Below are positions 27,701 to 42,700 of a stretch of 64,000 nucleotides of DNA, piece after piece. The stretch is taken from NCBI GenBank assembly GCA_029851415.1, contig CM056741.1:175877021-175941020 (forward strand). The letters run 5' to 3'. Below the pieces are notes generated by a model, which saw only the letters and a list, made by a program, of their open reading frames with translations, did not search any database and was not told the origin of the DNA. The translations under genes and the position numbers were made by a program. Source of the stretch: Eretmocerus hayati (taxonomy: Eukaryota; Arthropoda; Insecta; Hymenoptera; Aphelinidae). Positions within the stretch are counted from its first letter, which is position 1. Every line of letters begins with the position of its first letter.

Positions 27701-30700
27701 CGAGTTAGCTTGAATCAATCGAATGAGTCATCCGTGCCGAGACTCGAGTAATACGATTCGACATGTAAGAAACATAATAGTGCATAGCACGGAAAATCTG
27801 AGAGAATATATGTTCAGAGCTCCTGTTGCATGCAAGCTTCGATGCAAGCACAGGTATGCATTTTCATTGTGTGTCACGCGCAGTTGGGATGACCATAGAT
27901 AATATATTACCATGGTGGAAAAAATGAAAATGCGTTAAGATTTTGATATTAGAGCTGAAGTTTGCAAGATGCGAGAGGTCTACTGTATCTGAGTTATGTA
28001 TTGAAACATACGTTTTTTTTCGTGACTTCTGATGAAGCATATGGGAACATCTTTCTATTGGTACTCACGTGTTATCATTTTGCTAGTCATTAGCTCCTAA
28101 AACCGTAAGGAAGCCGGAGGAAAGACTCGAAAATTCTGGCGTGGGGAAAAATGTCTCAAATCCCAAGATCTTGGATCCCAGAGTAAGAAAAAGATCGAGC
28201 TCAAAATTTTGTCCAAAAAAAAAACTTCTCGGTTGTGATTTCCTAATTTTCAGAAATACTAGAATCTTGGTTTGGGATTTTTGACATTTTCCAAATCTCA
28301 ATTCAAGTTCTGAGATTTGGGTTTTAACCATAAGTTGAGATAATTCAAAGTGAGAAATATATCTAGTCTTCGAGAAAAAAACTAATTCTCCTTGCCTTGA
28401 AGGTCAATTTAAATTCCCAATAAGGCAAGAAGCCGCCGGTATGCAAAATTCGGGCAAAATGAAAACGTAGAAAGACGCCTCTTGAGGGAAAATAGTGTAG
28501 AATCCCTTATTTTTCCTCTGTGAGCCAAAGAAACAATTTCTATGGATTGCTATTATCAAACTATATTTCAAGAAGAATTTGATCCACAATGCAAATGCTG
28601 TGTATACAATGCTGTAACTTCAAAGAATTTTGTACATGAAATCTCTAAGGAAAAATCTAATTTAATCCATTTACACACAACAAAATCAAAAAGTCACAAG
28701 CACACTTATATCGATAACGCGAATCCTAAGGGCATAACTTCAATTATCTATGGAATAGCACAGAAGCACGGCAAAGTGTTACATATGTATAGTGCCTAAG
28801 GCAATTTTTTGTTCGACTGATAGTAGTTCTGATGCACCAATGCTATATGCAATCACTATAGTAATATCTATACGCGAGATCATGTTCCATTTCATAGCAT
28901 ATGAGAGCGTCACGATCTCGAATATTACAAGGGCTATTTCATCCTACTGGGATCTCTATCATCGTATATACGTGGACGTTTTACCCTTCGGCAATATTCG
29001 CAAGCATTATACCCGGGGATACAATTAGCTGGGCCATTAGATATTCGACACTCGGTGTCAGATTTTTTAGGATCATCCTCGCTTCGAGTGCGTTATCTTA
29101 TCTTGGGCTGAATGAAGTAAATCCAAAAGAACATAAGTAATATAAACTATCACATCATTAAATGGCAAAGAAAGTGTAGATGGAGAAATAATCGTGAAAA
29201 AAGTTACGAAAAAATAGAGCAAAACCTGATACAAGATGCATAACAGAAGTTTATTGTAGCAGCAACGCAAATACGGAATATTATCGAAGAGAAATTGGGA
29301 ACAAATTATTGAAATGAACCGGTGAAGTTCCCATTCACGTTGTTTGGTCACAGTGATAAGTGATTGTTCATAGGTATACAAATAAGTGCTCTAGAACTTT
29401 ACAAATTCAAAAAATTACTGGATACAAACTTGCGATGCTAAATAAAGTCAATAAAAATGCAATCAAGCTGTTGTAGTGGTAGTGATGGTCCAAAAAAATA
29501 ATATTATATCATATGGTAGGAATTTTATAATGATACCAACTTTTGGATTGCTTTTTAGGTGCTTTTAAATTGAGATGATCTCTGCAACGAATCCAATTCC
29601 AAAAGCTTAAAATATTTCATGGCTAACGACCATCATAAATGTCTTGGTAAGCTCAAGCTCGGCTCTAACTCAGACTTTGGAGAATTAGATACGATGGGAA
29701 AATGTTTACACATACTAACGTGTTACATTAGATAGTCGTCTAGAAGAAGCGTAGAGATGATTTAAATTTAATAACAAGAATACGTCTTTGGTTCCCGTTG
29801 GGAGTCGCGTTTGGAGTTCATTCACTGACAAGAAGTGTGAAAATTGATTAAGAATCTCATTCACCCAAGATTCTTTTGCCCAGTTCCCAATATTTGTGAT
29901 AAATTTCAACTAGCGCATGATAAAAGTTTGGAAGAAGATAGATTACTTCTCTGTCGATTCTTAGAAACACGTAGACACAATATCACGAGGATTCCTGTAT
30001 TTCAGTTATGTTTTGAGAAAAAATGGATGAACCCAATTCTGTCGAATTCTGTGATTTTGACATTTTTTGCAATATTCCGATGTTACATAGTTGCAAAAAA
30101 TAGTATTCGCGCCTCGTTTAACGATCTTCCCCGTTTCCAAGCGATTATTTCAACCTTTGCCTGTACCTCGGGTTGAAAACCAATCGCGCAGAAGCGGGCT
30201 AAAACCTCATGAGCTCGATGCAATATGTACCTTTTTTGGCATGTCAAAGCCAGTCGAGAGGTTCTACGGAGACTCCGGACTGGCCAGCAAGTCTTTGAAT
30301 TTCTTTCGTTTCAGAAAATTCTCCCTAGAAGCTATAGGTCTGTTATGAGCTTGAGCAACGGATATAAGGTTCATCCTGATGAACGTTGAACAACGTAAAC
30401 GTTGTTCAAATTTTACGACTTCCATCCGAATCACGTGTTTGTAAAGAAAAACAAGGAAGTCACGTCCAAACTCTCGTTAAAGCTCAAACGTGCAATGTAA
30501 CAATATTTTCAAACAATAAAACCGATTCCCCCGAATGAGGAAGGAAAGCTTATGTAGGAAACTAAATCTTGACGCTCGACCAAAATGCAGTGCACCAGCG
30601 CTGAAGATCCGATCACTGAGGTTACAAGGCCATCTTGCATGTATAAAAAGCAAGAGAAAAAAAAATCAAAGTGATTCAAATGATATGAATGGATTGATCC

Positions 30701-33700
30701 GAACTCAAGCATTTTTTACTCGCGATTATCATTGAAAGTCCGCGATTTAATGGTAATGAAATTGATACGGAATCTTGAATGAGGACAGTTCAGATAAAGT
30801 TTATTTGGCATACAGATAATTGACTTGTATAAAAATAGCATGGCGCGAAGAGAGCGAGAAATGTCATCTTTTCATGGATTTAGGGAATTAGATACTCTTC
30901 CAGCTAACGGTGATGACTTGGGCTGAAGCCATATACGATTATTAAACGAAAGACTACCCCTATCCGCGGTTTGGCAGACGACACCGTAGCTTATAGCAAC
31001 TTTTTTACCTGAACATAGCTTCTGAGTTGTTTTCCATCGGGTTTTGCCCAACGGATTCCCCTATCAGCGAAGAAAAGGTCGGACATCCTCATTTTATCTA
31101 TATCTCTATCAAATCTTTATAATACATGATATTGACTCTACACTCAGAATTTTGAGATAAGAATAGCAAATGAAATAACAAAATCAGAATTCGAATCCTG
31201 TTGATAGAATTTGATTTTGTCACTCGATGATTCGACCCGACAAAGATTGGTGGAAACAATCGTTAATACGTCGTAGAGACATGACATTACTTTGACATAA
31301 AGAACCAACCTCAGATATGCAATATGAAGTGATAGTAATGAAACGACGCTTAAAAGATTACAGCAATTGTTATAGTTCTCAATTCAATTTACTAAAATAT
31401 TTGTTATAAAAAGTTTATAAATTGATCGGCCAGTCTCACCCATGAATCACACGGCAACGTAATGAATTTTAGCTAGACCAGGCCGAATTAGACCGAACTG
31501 GACGAGATTAGACTCATTATAGACCGTATGAGACTGAATTAGACCAAACTAGGGCGACCTACACTGAATCAGACCGAACTAGGCCGAACTAGACTGAATT
31601 AGAACGAACTAGGCCGAATAGCGTGAATTAGACCAATCTAGACCCAGTTAGACCGGAATAGGCCGAACACGACCGAACGAGACCGAACTAGACCGAACTA
31701 GACTAAATTAGAGCGAACTAGGCCAAATTAAACCGAACGAGACCGAACCGGACCGAACGAGACTGAATGAGGCCGAACTCGACTGAACTATAGACCGAAC
31801 TAGCACGAACTAGACCGAACTAGAACTAATTAGACTGAATCAGACCGTATTATACAAACTAGACCTGATCAGACCCAACTAGACCGAGCTAGAATCAATT
31901 AGACCGGAATCGGAGGAATTAAACCGAACTATATCGCACTTTGACCATACTTTAGATCAGCAAAGCTATAGTACGGTTCTAGTCTAGTACGGTGCTAGTG
32001 CAGTTTTAGCGATACTAGAGCGGTCCCAGCAGCCCTAGCGCGGTACTAGGGCGGCTTTGGCGGGACTATCACTAGAACCGTACTAGTACCGAACTAGATC
32101 GGATCCTACAGACCATACACCGACCACCATAACCCATCCACCCATTGAGCCACTCAGGACCCGTACGGCCACCCATCATACTCTACCTATTCCACGTAAG
32201 CAAGCTGATGTGGACGTACAAAATTCGAACCGACGTTCAACTTCTTATTATAATATGCAAGTTTCACAGAAATATTCACAAACTCAGTAAATTTTACCAA
32301 AGCTTTCAGCAATTTTTGATTCCAGAGCTCGCAATCATCGAATAAATCGAAAAGCTCTAACGCATAAACACCAGGCTCTCATACAAACGACAATGAACAT
32401 CGTATTTTGGCGTGTAAATGTCATTACTAGCTGTTCATCCTCAATGACTTGTCATTTTTGCACCCTGTCATCATATCAAACTCCACTCCTCCAAATTCTC
32501 TACATCCAGATGTGAAAAAAAGAAAGCAGAAGCTTTTGCGATCACGAATCTGCGTGTTGGCCTCGATGAAAAAAGCTCTTCGACTGCTGAGCTTGCGAGC
32601 GAATTTTGCCAGACAAATGGCACACGGATGAGTGTTTTTTATAAAAAGATAGTCTCCCGGTGGCGGTAGCGGCGATCTCAGTTGCTTTCAAGCTCATATA
32701 AAATACTCGTGAATCTTTTACCCTCCACTATCTTCATTGGCGACAACGATGACAACACATTTTCGTTTTTTCTTTTTTTCTTATCGTTGTCACAGTTATA
32801 GAAATAAACTCCGACCAACTTGTATTGGATTATAATCGTCTATTTTGCCTCTTCTTACTCGGTCGTATTAAAAAAGTTAAAAGCGGAAGGATAGTGGATT
32901 TAGCGTGTAAGGTAGGGATGAAACGAGAATAAAATGATGTGAAAAGGGGGAAAAAAGAGAAAAGAAATTTTGGAGACCAAGATGCATGATACATTATAAG
33001 TAAGCAGTACAAGAACAGATAGAGACACGCGCGTACGTTAGATGAGCAGCATCATCATGAACGGAATACATAAATCTGGAGCGGAAAAAGGCCAGGGCGA
33101 GCTATAGGGGGTGTCCCGGATTAGCGACACCGTAACTCACCCGCGCACTAAACACCCAGGCTTGTAATATTCCCCTCCAATTCTCATCTTCACACTTTAT
33201 TCAACACCGAAAAAACAAGATGAGCAAATAAATGTGTGAGCTTTATAAGCGCCGACGCCGACACGCACCGTGCACCCGAAACAAACTTGAATGCACATGT
33301 CTCAACGAACCGATTACTTAGCACTTGCGAAAAAGAGATTGCACTTTATTTGGTGCATGCCATGGTGTGACGACGACGATTTGTCACGTTGTATATAGCC
33401 ATATGTGAGTTTTAAGGTTATGGTAGTATAGCGGTTTCGTTCTCGGATCTTTTCCAGAGATATAATAGTTGCAAGAGCACGGAAACGGGGTGCGAAATTA
33501 CTTCCAGGAGTCGCGAAGTCGCGGATGTCTTTGTGCTCGAGCGATTCATGAATGTATTCAAATGTTAATCAACAAAGGAAGTGATGAATAGATGGAATTG
33601 ATGACTGATTAGAAGTGAAACACTTTCTTGTAATTTTTGAAAATTTTGTATTTAAAAATCCGTAGATTGAATCATTTCACAATTTGAGAAATTGGAGACC

Positions 33701-36700
33701 AACGAATCCTCTGAGACAATATTTACTGACTCGCTTTTTACTGACAATTTTCATCAATTCAATAAAAAAAAAAAAATAAAAAATCGTTTCAATCATAATT
33801 TTTACAGATTAATCATTGAAAGTGGTGGATTTTTCGTAAAATTTGTTTCCAATCTCAGGAATATTATCAAAATGCAACACCCTAACAGTGAGAAGTGTTT
33901 TAGATAACAATCAGCCTGTTCAGGATTGAGACGCACAAGATGGCACTCCAGTATTTGTATGAAATATGGCGTACAAAAAAATTTTTTCACATAGACTATG
34001 AGTTACTTCAACGAAATTTTTCTAGATATAAAAGAGACAGTTCAGAGGAAACCATGAAATCACTGAAAGTTATTCCCGAGTTTGTAAAACTCAGAAATTT
34101 CTAAAACTCATTACCAAATTTTCAGTGCAGGAGAAGTTCCTTAGATTTCACAACTTTGCACACTAATTTAAGGGTATAGATGCATGAGAAAGGAGTCAGA
34201 AACAAGTCTAAATCATGTCAATAAAATGGTATTCAAGCTTTCGGGGAATTTTGATTTGAGAAGATCGATAGATAGTATTAATCCTGTAACCAAATATTAT
34301 GTTTGAAATAAGTCATAATAAACATTGAGCATACGATGCGTCTGATCCTATATACTCACGATACACCATTGCAATATATAGCCCATGCCAAAGCCTCGTC
34401 AAAACATTTTGCATAGAACTTATAATTCCGACTTAGAAGTGTTTCCAAAAAGGTTGGATGACATCTAAATACATGCAAGAGTGGGATCTATAGCTGAGCC
34501 AAGATTTTGAAGTGCCATAAATTTATCCGTAAAGTAGGTACCATGCATAAATATATCATCGTGATTTCCCGACACTTTTCACGAGCACGCTATAATTTAC
34601 TGCCGCGTCACCTGACTAAACTTAATCACGAGCTGCGAGGACAGGTCACTTAGATATCCAAAGTTATGTACTCCCCATATGAGAAGTTTTACGAAATATT
34701 CGTTTAGATAAAGGGTTTCATGGCGTGACTTTCCTTTATTCTGATTCAATGCTTTTCCTTTTGCATTTTGGATTCTCAACAATTATCCGTTCTCTATTTA
34801 TAGAAATGTATGTGATCCAAAGTCAATACCGATGTTTCATTTTTGTTTTGCTTTCCATTATAGAGATATTCGGTGAACTTCTTGATTTTTTTCAACATTT
34901 TAATAATCGAGTGGTTTTAGAGTTTGAAAAAAAAAAAATGTGAGGCCATCAAGCGAAGATTGGACAGCGTTCATTTAGAATCGAGTGCCATTAGTTTGCG
35001 ATTATTTTTGCCAGCCTCGTCCTTGAAAGTTGTGACGCATTTCGCGGATAATTTGTGGATTTGACAAAAGAGTGAAAAAAAATGAAATCTTTCTTCATCA
35101 CAGATGAATTTTCACCACTGAAAGCTCATGAGACAATCAATTTTTCTTATGTGATTGATCGATGCTGGTGTAGCATCCAGATAAAAAGCATTAATTAAAA
35201 TCTACCAAAACTTTGCTCTACTTCCATGCTTTGCCTGATGTAATACACAAAATAAAATATTTGCCGAGGTAAACTTCATGACAGAAGATCAAATTTTTGA
35301 ATGCATCAGTAGGCCATATCATTTTAGGATTTTCAAAGTATCAGATATAGAATTGGAATGTATCAAGCAAAAAATGATAGATTCTAATCATGTATGATGT
35401 CAGTTTATACCCATGAGAGAGTCGAGTAAGACGAAGAGATTTCATCTATTAAATATGAGAGGTGTAACTGATACATTTAAGTATAAACGAACATCATAAG
35501 TTATGTAGTTATGATATTTCATATCCTAAGACAGCTTTGATCATACATTTTCAGCATCATTTATTCACGACCTCTTGAATCGCGGATTCATCTTTTCACC
35601 GTAAAGTTACCGTACACCACTGAGATTACCCTATCACTATACATTATGAAGTCCCATGTTCTTTTGCTATACGATGTAATGATGATGATGATGATGTCTA
35701 TGTCAGCTTCATATATCTGCAAGTGATGGGGATTGTGTGAAGTACCTTTCCGCGAGAACAAGAGTAGTGTCAAGTTTCGCAATAGTAAGGTAAATGTACG
35801 AGCTGTAATGTCTGATGATGAATCATTTCGCGATATATGCATGAGTCCGCATTTCATCACACCCTCAATAACTGACATTCTTTCGTCAGGCTCATATTAT
35901 CTTGGTTAGCCCTATGTTATTTTACTTGTATATATGAGCTCACTTCCGTTTTTGAAGCTGCCGGTGTTGACGAGAGCATGTTTGAAATGATTGGTGTTTC
36001 AGAACTAATCCTAGCTTTGGTTGGTAAATTACATGGGTTGGGTTATGGTTGAGAAGCTTAGAAATTTTCAAAAGGTTTGTCAACCAGGGCATGTTCAATT
36101 ATCATTGGACCATCAACGAAAAGTAATTCACAAATGTTTCTAGGGGCAGTATAATCAATTATAGAAACTCATGCCGAATCAAGTTTAAACTGATGTTCTT
36201 CGTTCACTTACACATTCAATATAGCACACCACGCCTTCAGCCTAAAAAAATTTTTCTGATGTACAAAATTAATCAATAATTAGTAAAAAAAAGGCAAATA
36301 TCGAGTAATGGTGAACAATCATGAAATAATGAACTAGAATCAGCAACAAATAAACTTTCATTAAAACAATTGACCCCAATTTTTATCAAACTCGTTTCAA
36401 ATAAGCATCACTGTCAAAATTTTAAAATATCATTGGAATCCCATCGACCAAACTTGATCGAGAGAGGGAACGAAATATTTGGAGACAGTTTACATCACCA
36501 ATGCATAGACTCCAGAACTCGTAAGCCCATTTCATAAATTCGATGCTCGTAAACTTGAAAAATTATTCCAGACAAAATTGTGCTTTTCGATAAGTTGAGA
36601 ATGATAAAATGCACCTCATATGCACTTCGGTTTGATACAAAACCATTATTGCATGTTCATGATTGAGAGAATGGTACAAAAATAAATCATATGATAACAT

Positions 36701-39700
36701 TTGTAAAACAATCGACCTTGTTTATCCATTAGAGCGTGAACTGACTACAAATTGTTTATGTGTACCAGTCAACAGAAACCATGATAAGAAAAGTTCGTAA
36801 GACTACAACATGAATCTTTCAATCAACAATCTCAGATTTGTAAATTGTAAATAATACTGCATGTCAAACTACACTATATGCATGGACTACTCCTCTCGTG
36901 CAGTGGTGGAATGATCTTTTCTTCACTTCATAACTTTCGAATCAAGTGAATAAAGGGATTATTTGAGTTGGCCAGAGTCAAACTGGACTACTAATCGTAA
37001 AAAGTTCATTTCAGGAATAAGATGAAATTACCTTCACATTTGATCCTACATTTGAATATGGGAGTGATTTTACCTAGATATATTCCCCAAGTAACAAAAT
37101 GACTCAAGCAATATTCTTTTTTTCGTGACTAAAACGGCAGAGACTCAGTTTTTGCATCGATCAAAAGTGCTTATTAGTCCAAACTAAAACATTGCGATTC
37201 AACCGAGTCCTTTGACATGTTCACTGCAACGAATCCCACCGGTAAGACCCCTGATTTTTCATTTTTCAATCTTTGCCGACTCGGACTTGCTCGGAAAATT
37301 CTCCCAAAGAAATCTACCATGATGGTTTGCTTCATTGAAGAGGTGAAAAACGAGCCAAAAGAGTGTGTAGCTCCATATGGGCGTTTCTATCGAGTTGCGA
37401 TAGTCCAATTCAGGGCCGAAAAATAAAAATACGAAAAAACAGCGTCGCAGCAAACGTGTTAATGAATTCAGCGATTGCTCATATATTGATCTCAGAAATA
37501 AAAGTTTGATAGCAATGATTCTTATTTGGATTTCCAAACTCTTGGATTCCCGATGTGATTTTCAATAATATTTTTTTTACCCGTCAGAATAACCGTGAAA
37601 TCAAGTGAATTCAAAAAAAAGCTGACAATATTGTAGGCAAAATTCAATTCCATTCCGAGGTATGTAATTACAGATAGTCGCAGATCTATTACGCATGTAA
37701 CAACTAAACAAAATGGTTTTGGAATGTTTGTATCAATACCCATCCTATACCATATCTTTTGCAAATCGTAAATAGTCCTTATCAAAAGCATCAAGTTTGA
37801 AGCAACAATGCGATCATTGTACAAAAACGTATTACTTAAAAAAAAAAAAAAAAAAAAAAGTTGTCATTCGCTCCGATGGCGTAGTTGGTAGCGTACCCGC
37901 CTGACAATCACGAGATCATGAGTTCGAGCCTCGCTTGGTTTGGAATTTTATACCTGTGCTTTCTTCCCAAAAAAAGCTCTGCGAAATCCTGAGTAACTCT
38001 GACGTGACTCATGATGTATGCAAATTTCGAATTTTACTTTTAAAAATGCTAAATTTCTCTCTAAATTCAACAATCAACGTCTCAAATTTCAAACTATTCG
38101 ATTCATAGGTATAGGTAAAACTCGGATGATAAAACAATCAGCACGAATAGAAAAGCAAATACAAATAAAATTTGAACCTCGATCCAACTGATTCTTCCGG
38201 ATCTACTTCAACGCCCACCACCGAAGCTTCCAGGGCGGTAAATACTACACAAAACACTTAATACACATGCACACATTCGGATATATGCAGCCTCGAGCTG
38301 CTCGTCGAGCTGTTAATCACCCGTAGCAAAGCTCACGCCTTGCTCGTTTGTTTTCCCCTCACCCCTTGCACTCACCCTCACCCATATATTACATTGACAA
38401 AGAGGCAAAGAAAGTGTCACTTTCGTCTTATTATAGCTATATAACTAATTTACTTATACACCGTTGTATAGTCGAACAGTTTTGGCGTGTGCCTCTTATA
38501 ATTATAGAAACGAGTCGAGTGTTGAAGAGACGAAGTAGCACTATACTATACTTTGGTCGAGTTGTTCACTTTTTTTTGGGAAAGCTCGCCGGAGAAGGAG
38601 ATTATCAAGCTACATTGCAAAACTAATCCAAGAGAGAGGGGGGGGGGAGAAAGAAACTCTCTAGGGAGATGGATTTGATGATGCTGCAAGGACTAATATA
38701 CTTTTTTGGAACTGTCAGCAACATCTTAGAATTTGTGATGCTTACTTTTTTGCTAAATAGAGACATTCCAAGGGATATGGGTGTGCATACGGATGAGACT
38801 CGAGAAATTTAAACCTATCGCTATAAAGTGCAGCAAAGAATTTATGCAAGTTGCGAGTCGTAGTTTGTATCTCTCGTAATATGGACGTGAGAGAGAGAGG
38901 TGTGTGATGTGTTTGATATACTAGTCAGTGAAATTTTCAAAACTTAAGTCAACGAAGAATTTAAAACTTTACAAAAGGCTTGCTTGCAAGCTCCGACATG
39001 TAAGGTAAGTGTACCCAACTTGTCCCCATTAAGCCATTTTCTTGATAACTCTGGCCCATCTCAATATTTTCCAACGTATCCTAACTTATTTTAAAGCTTG
39101 TCTCAAGGCTTTCAAAATGAGTTGAAATACGTCTGGTTTTGACTAAACAGAGCCGAGCTATCACAATTTTTCCAAAAAGTGATTTTTGAGAGTTTACAAA
39201 AGTGTGTACCCAACTTACCCCCATCATTTGAAACAATGTAAATCGGCGATAAATTGCATAAAATCGCTTTAATCCGTTTGTACCACCGTGCAGCGACATT
39301 TGTAGCTTTTAGCTGTCCCAAAACACTGTTTCCAACCTATTTTGATGCGGTGAACACGTTCTGAGTGGTAAAAAAGCCATACTGCACGCCTTTCTGAGAT
39401 AACCATTCCGGGCCATGTTGGGTACACTCCGATGTCGGCCTTCTTGTTTTTCAGATCATCTCCGTGTTTTGTACATAAAATCGCTTCAAATCAGAGTTCT
39501 GCGACTCCGAAGGGCAGATTTTGAAGGTCTTGAGACAAGGAATCGAATGTGCTTAAGTACGTTGAGATTGGTCGAATGAAAATGAATTTGCATCGGTTTT
39601 AGTGAACGCGATTTCGGTGATTTCTTAGCCGTGCAAACACGAAAAATGGAAAAATTACTTTAAATTTCTTGGAGAACGCAGAAATGATTCGGGGTCAATG

Positions 39701-42700
39701 CAAACTATGTATTCTCTCATATTTCAACATAACAAACGTGAAAAAAATATGCGGGAAGGTCAACGAGTGCCCATTTCTGAGATCGCCATATCGGGGCAAG
39801 TTGGGTACAGAGGCAAGTTGAGTACACTTACCTTATCTAAATTTTGTTTGAGAAATATGTACTTCGAATCCGAAAATAATGAAGTCAATCGGTAAGTATT
39901 TTGCAAGAAAATCAAAGGGTGATGCATAATTCTCTGATTCTGTTCTCTTTTTTTTTTTGGATAAGAAAAAAAAGTGCTCAACTTACCTTGATGCATGGAT
40001 GGGAGCGACGAAGTGGATGAACTGAGCTGGAATGGTTCCTGTTTCACTTTCAAAGGGTGTATTGTGTCTTGAACACAGCCAAGCCCCGAATTACTGAGGC
40101 TGGCGTTGCTTTGCTGAAGTTCCTGCATATAAAAATCAAACTGATTCAAAATGAGTTGACATCAAGAATGATCAATTTTGGATTGCATATGATTATACAA
40201 GGCTAATATATTGAAATTATTCTCGAAAAATCTCTAAGAACTACTCTAATTTTACGAATCATATTTTATCTGTCATTGGGGGTGTTTTTTTTTTTGCAAA
40301 GTTGTCGGGCTGCATTTGGAGCATAGTTAAGGAAAATCCAGTTCTTATGGTGGGAACAAAATTCAAAATATCGTATGAAAAATATCTGATCAAAAGAGGC
40401 CAAGAAAAATTTGATGCCGATGTCACTTTTTAAGTGGACATTCTTCTTGAAAGATTGAGTGATACAACATAATGTCAAAATTCGAAAGTTCCAAAAATAA
40501 TTAAAATAATGAACTCAAGCCAATCACAATATAAACGTTAACCGAAGATTTGAGAGAATTGAATAACAAAACTGAGAGTATAGAGCATGCAACACGTAAA
40601 AACAAACATCCCTATCTCGAAAATTAATTGCAATATTTTCAAAAGAAGAAGCAGCAGATCTGAGATCATGATTACTCTCTAGAAAGCCGGTAATGATAAT
40701 AACAATAATAATATTATTGAGATTGTATCGTACGAAAAGCTTTGGATCTTTTCTTTGGTCTTGCAATGTTTGAAGTATCCTCTGAAGAAGCTTACAAACA
40801 CCGACCAACTGTTGTGACATACGTATCATGCTTGGCTAAACTTACGATCTTGTTTTAGAGTAGTTCATCTACTATTCGATTTTCATTTCAACGCTCTTTC
40901 CTCTACATACAAATCCCATCTTTTTCGTGAAGATATAGCCAATCAGATGCATCAACAACTCTCATTTGTGTTAGTGTGGACACCCAAGATATTTCTTTTA
41001 GATATTGCAGATATTCAATCTCACGGAGAACATTATAAAATTTTGTTGGGAATATTACTTTTTAGAAATTGGTCGGGAGTTCATTTTTTCTGTATTGTAT
41101 GTGACATTACTGTTTATGAATATGAATTGTATAGATTCATCTGAGAGGAAGATTCGTGTGAAGTTAATTTTATAATTTGGAATATAGAAATAAAGATAAT
41201 GATTTTGAAAATTTTACAGGCAACTTTTCCTCTATAGGTTCCATTACTTTGAAAGAAATTCGATTAGGATATTAAAATCCTATTGCCCATCAAACTCATG
41301 GTTGCATTTCAATTCGTAAATGTTCATTCTTAGTCGGATAAAAATCATACAAACTAAGAATGAAATTCTGATCCAAAATTATTCAATACTAAGATACACG
41401 CAGAGTCTTAACGCCTACAATATATTACAGTCATGATTCTTTTGTTTCGTTGATTTTTAGAGGAAATATTCAATTATTTATTTTGAGGCGTAAAAAAATT
41501 CCAGCAATGCTCGCGAAACACGACTTTAAACTTCGACCTAAACGTCCACAAGTGCATCAAACGTACGGCAATGAAGAAAAATCGTGCGATGACATACAAG
41601 CTTGAACCAAAACCGTGCCTGCATGCGCGATTTCGATGCGAAATTGTGAACTGCAACCCCTTGTGAAAAATCGTTGAGGGCCGTCGTCGGTCGGAGGCCG
41701 ATTAGCTAACTCAACACCGAAATTCGGCCTCCGTGTTTCATTATTCATGAGAATCTCGTCGTTATTTTTGGATCTTTAGATGCTCGAAAACCAGCCAGGT
41801 ATGTCGAAATTGATGAGTGCGTTGATGAAAGCTTTCTTGTGATCTTCTCTCGCCGCATCGTGCGTATTCTATAAGTAGTTCAGAGTCTAGAATTTATAAT
41901 TCTTGGCAGATTTATCTACAAATTAATCGACCACACTATTCATATAATGTGACGGGGTACCGCTCGCGGGGAACTGATTTGCGCGTATTAGATTCGTGCA
42001 GTCTGTTATTTTTTTTTTTTTTTTATATTTTATTGTGGTAGAAGACTTACAAAAATACATTTCTAAGGATTGAGACAGATGGTAAGATTTTCCACCTCAA
42101 ACCTGCTCACTACTTGAGTCCTCACTTCCCGGTCTCGGAAAACCTTCTTGACACAAAAGATATCAATAACAAGTCGAGAAATTACAAAAAACTTCAAAAT
42201 TACGAAATGAAAGATTTTGGTTCTTTCCATTACTTCTAAGATAGAAGCATAAAGAGAATATATTGTTACGGGGCCAAATTAATGCATTTGCTAGAGATTC
42301 TGAAGATTTTTTCTTTTGATTTCAATCAAAAGTCATGACAAATGTCGGTTTTTGGCCATGCTCAACGTAGTAATAGGCAAAATAAGTGAGGGACTGAGGA
42401 AAATGACACCAACAAGAATTTTGAAAGATAGTCGACGGATAGAATTTCTTCTGATTTGTAAAATCCGCGAGCGGAAAGTATGATTTTCACGCTATGAAAA
42501 TAAGTTTAATAGAAAAGCACGACATGCTCGGCTAGGATAGAATTTTCTAGCAATAAGGAATAAAATAAATTAGTGAAAAATCGTTGTATATTTCAGAATA
42601 AACAAGAATCAAAATGACAAATGATGAAATTGTAAATCATTTTCATCTATTGAATGAACAAAATTTACAGGAAGTCTCGGCAATATTGATAACCAAAAGA

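Larger units (their letters stand above)
10638..39986. other. 29.3-kb intron of the FoxL2-like gene
   Basis: The intron is bounded by the donor after 39987 and the acceptor before 10637. It holds most of the mobile elements and repeats described separately. Outside those I see no convincing coding exon on either strand. The longest open frame near the 3' end, 10907-11377 minus, starts with TTG and has no recognisable domain. An intron of this size in a developmental regulator often carries enhancers, but none can be identified by eye here. Confidence 0.7.

Noticed and set aside
28542..29140. Overlapping plus-strand frames with hydrophobic stretches, perhaps a broken gene
   Set aside because: No family recognised and the frames do not connect through plausible splice sites or a single frameshift.
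37870..37942. Functional tRNA gene
   Set aside because: The anticodon stem does not pair and the acceptor stem has several mismatches; only the polymerase III boxes are kept.
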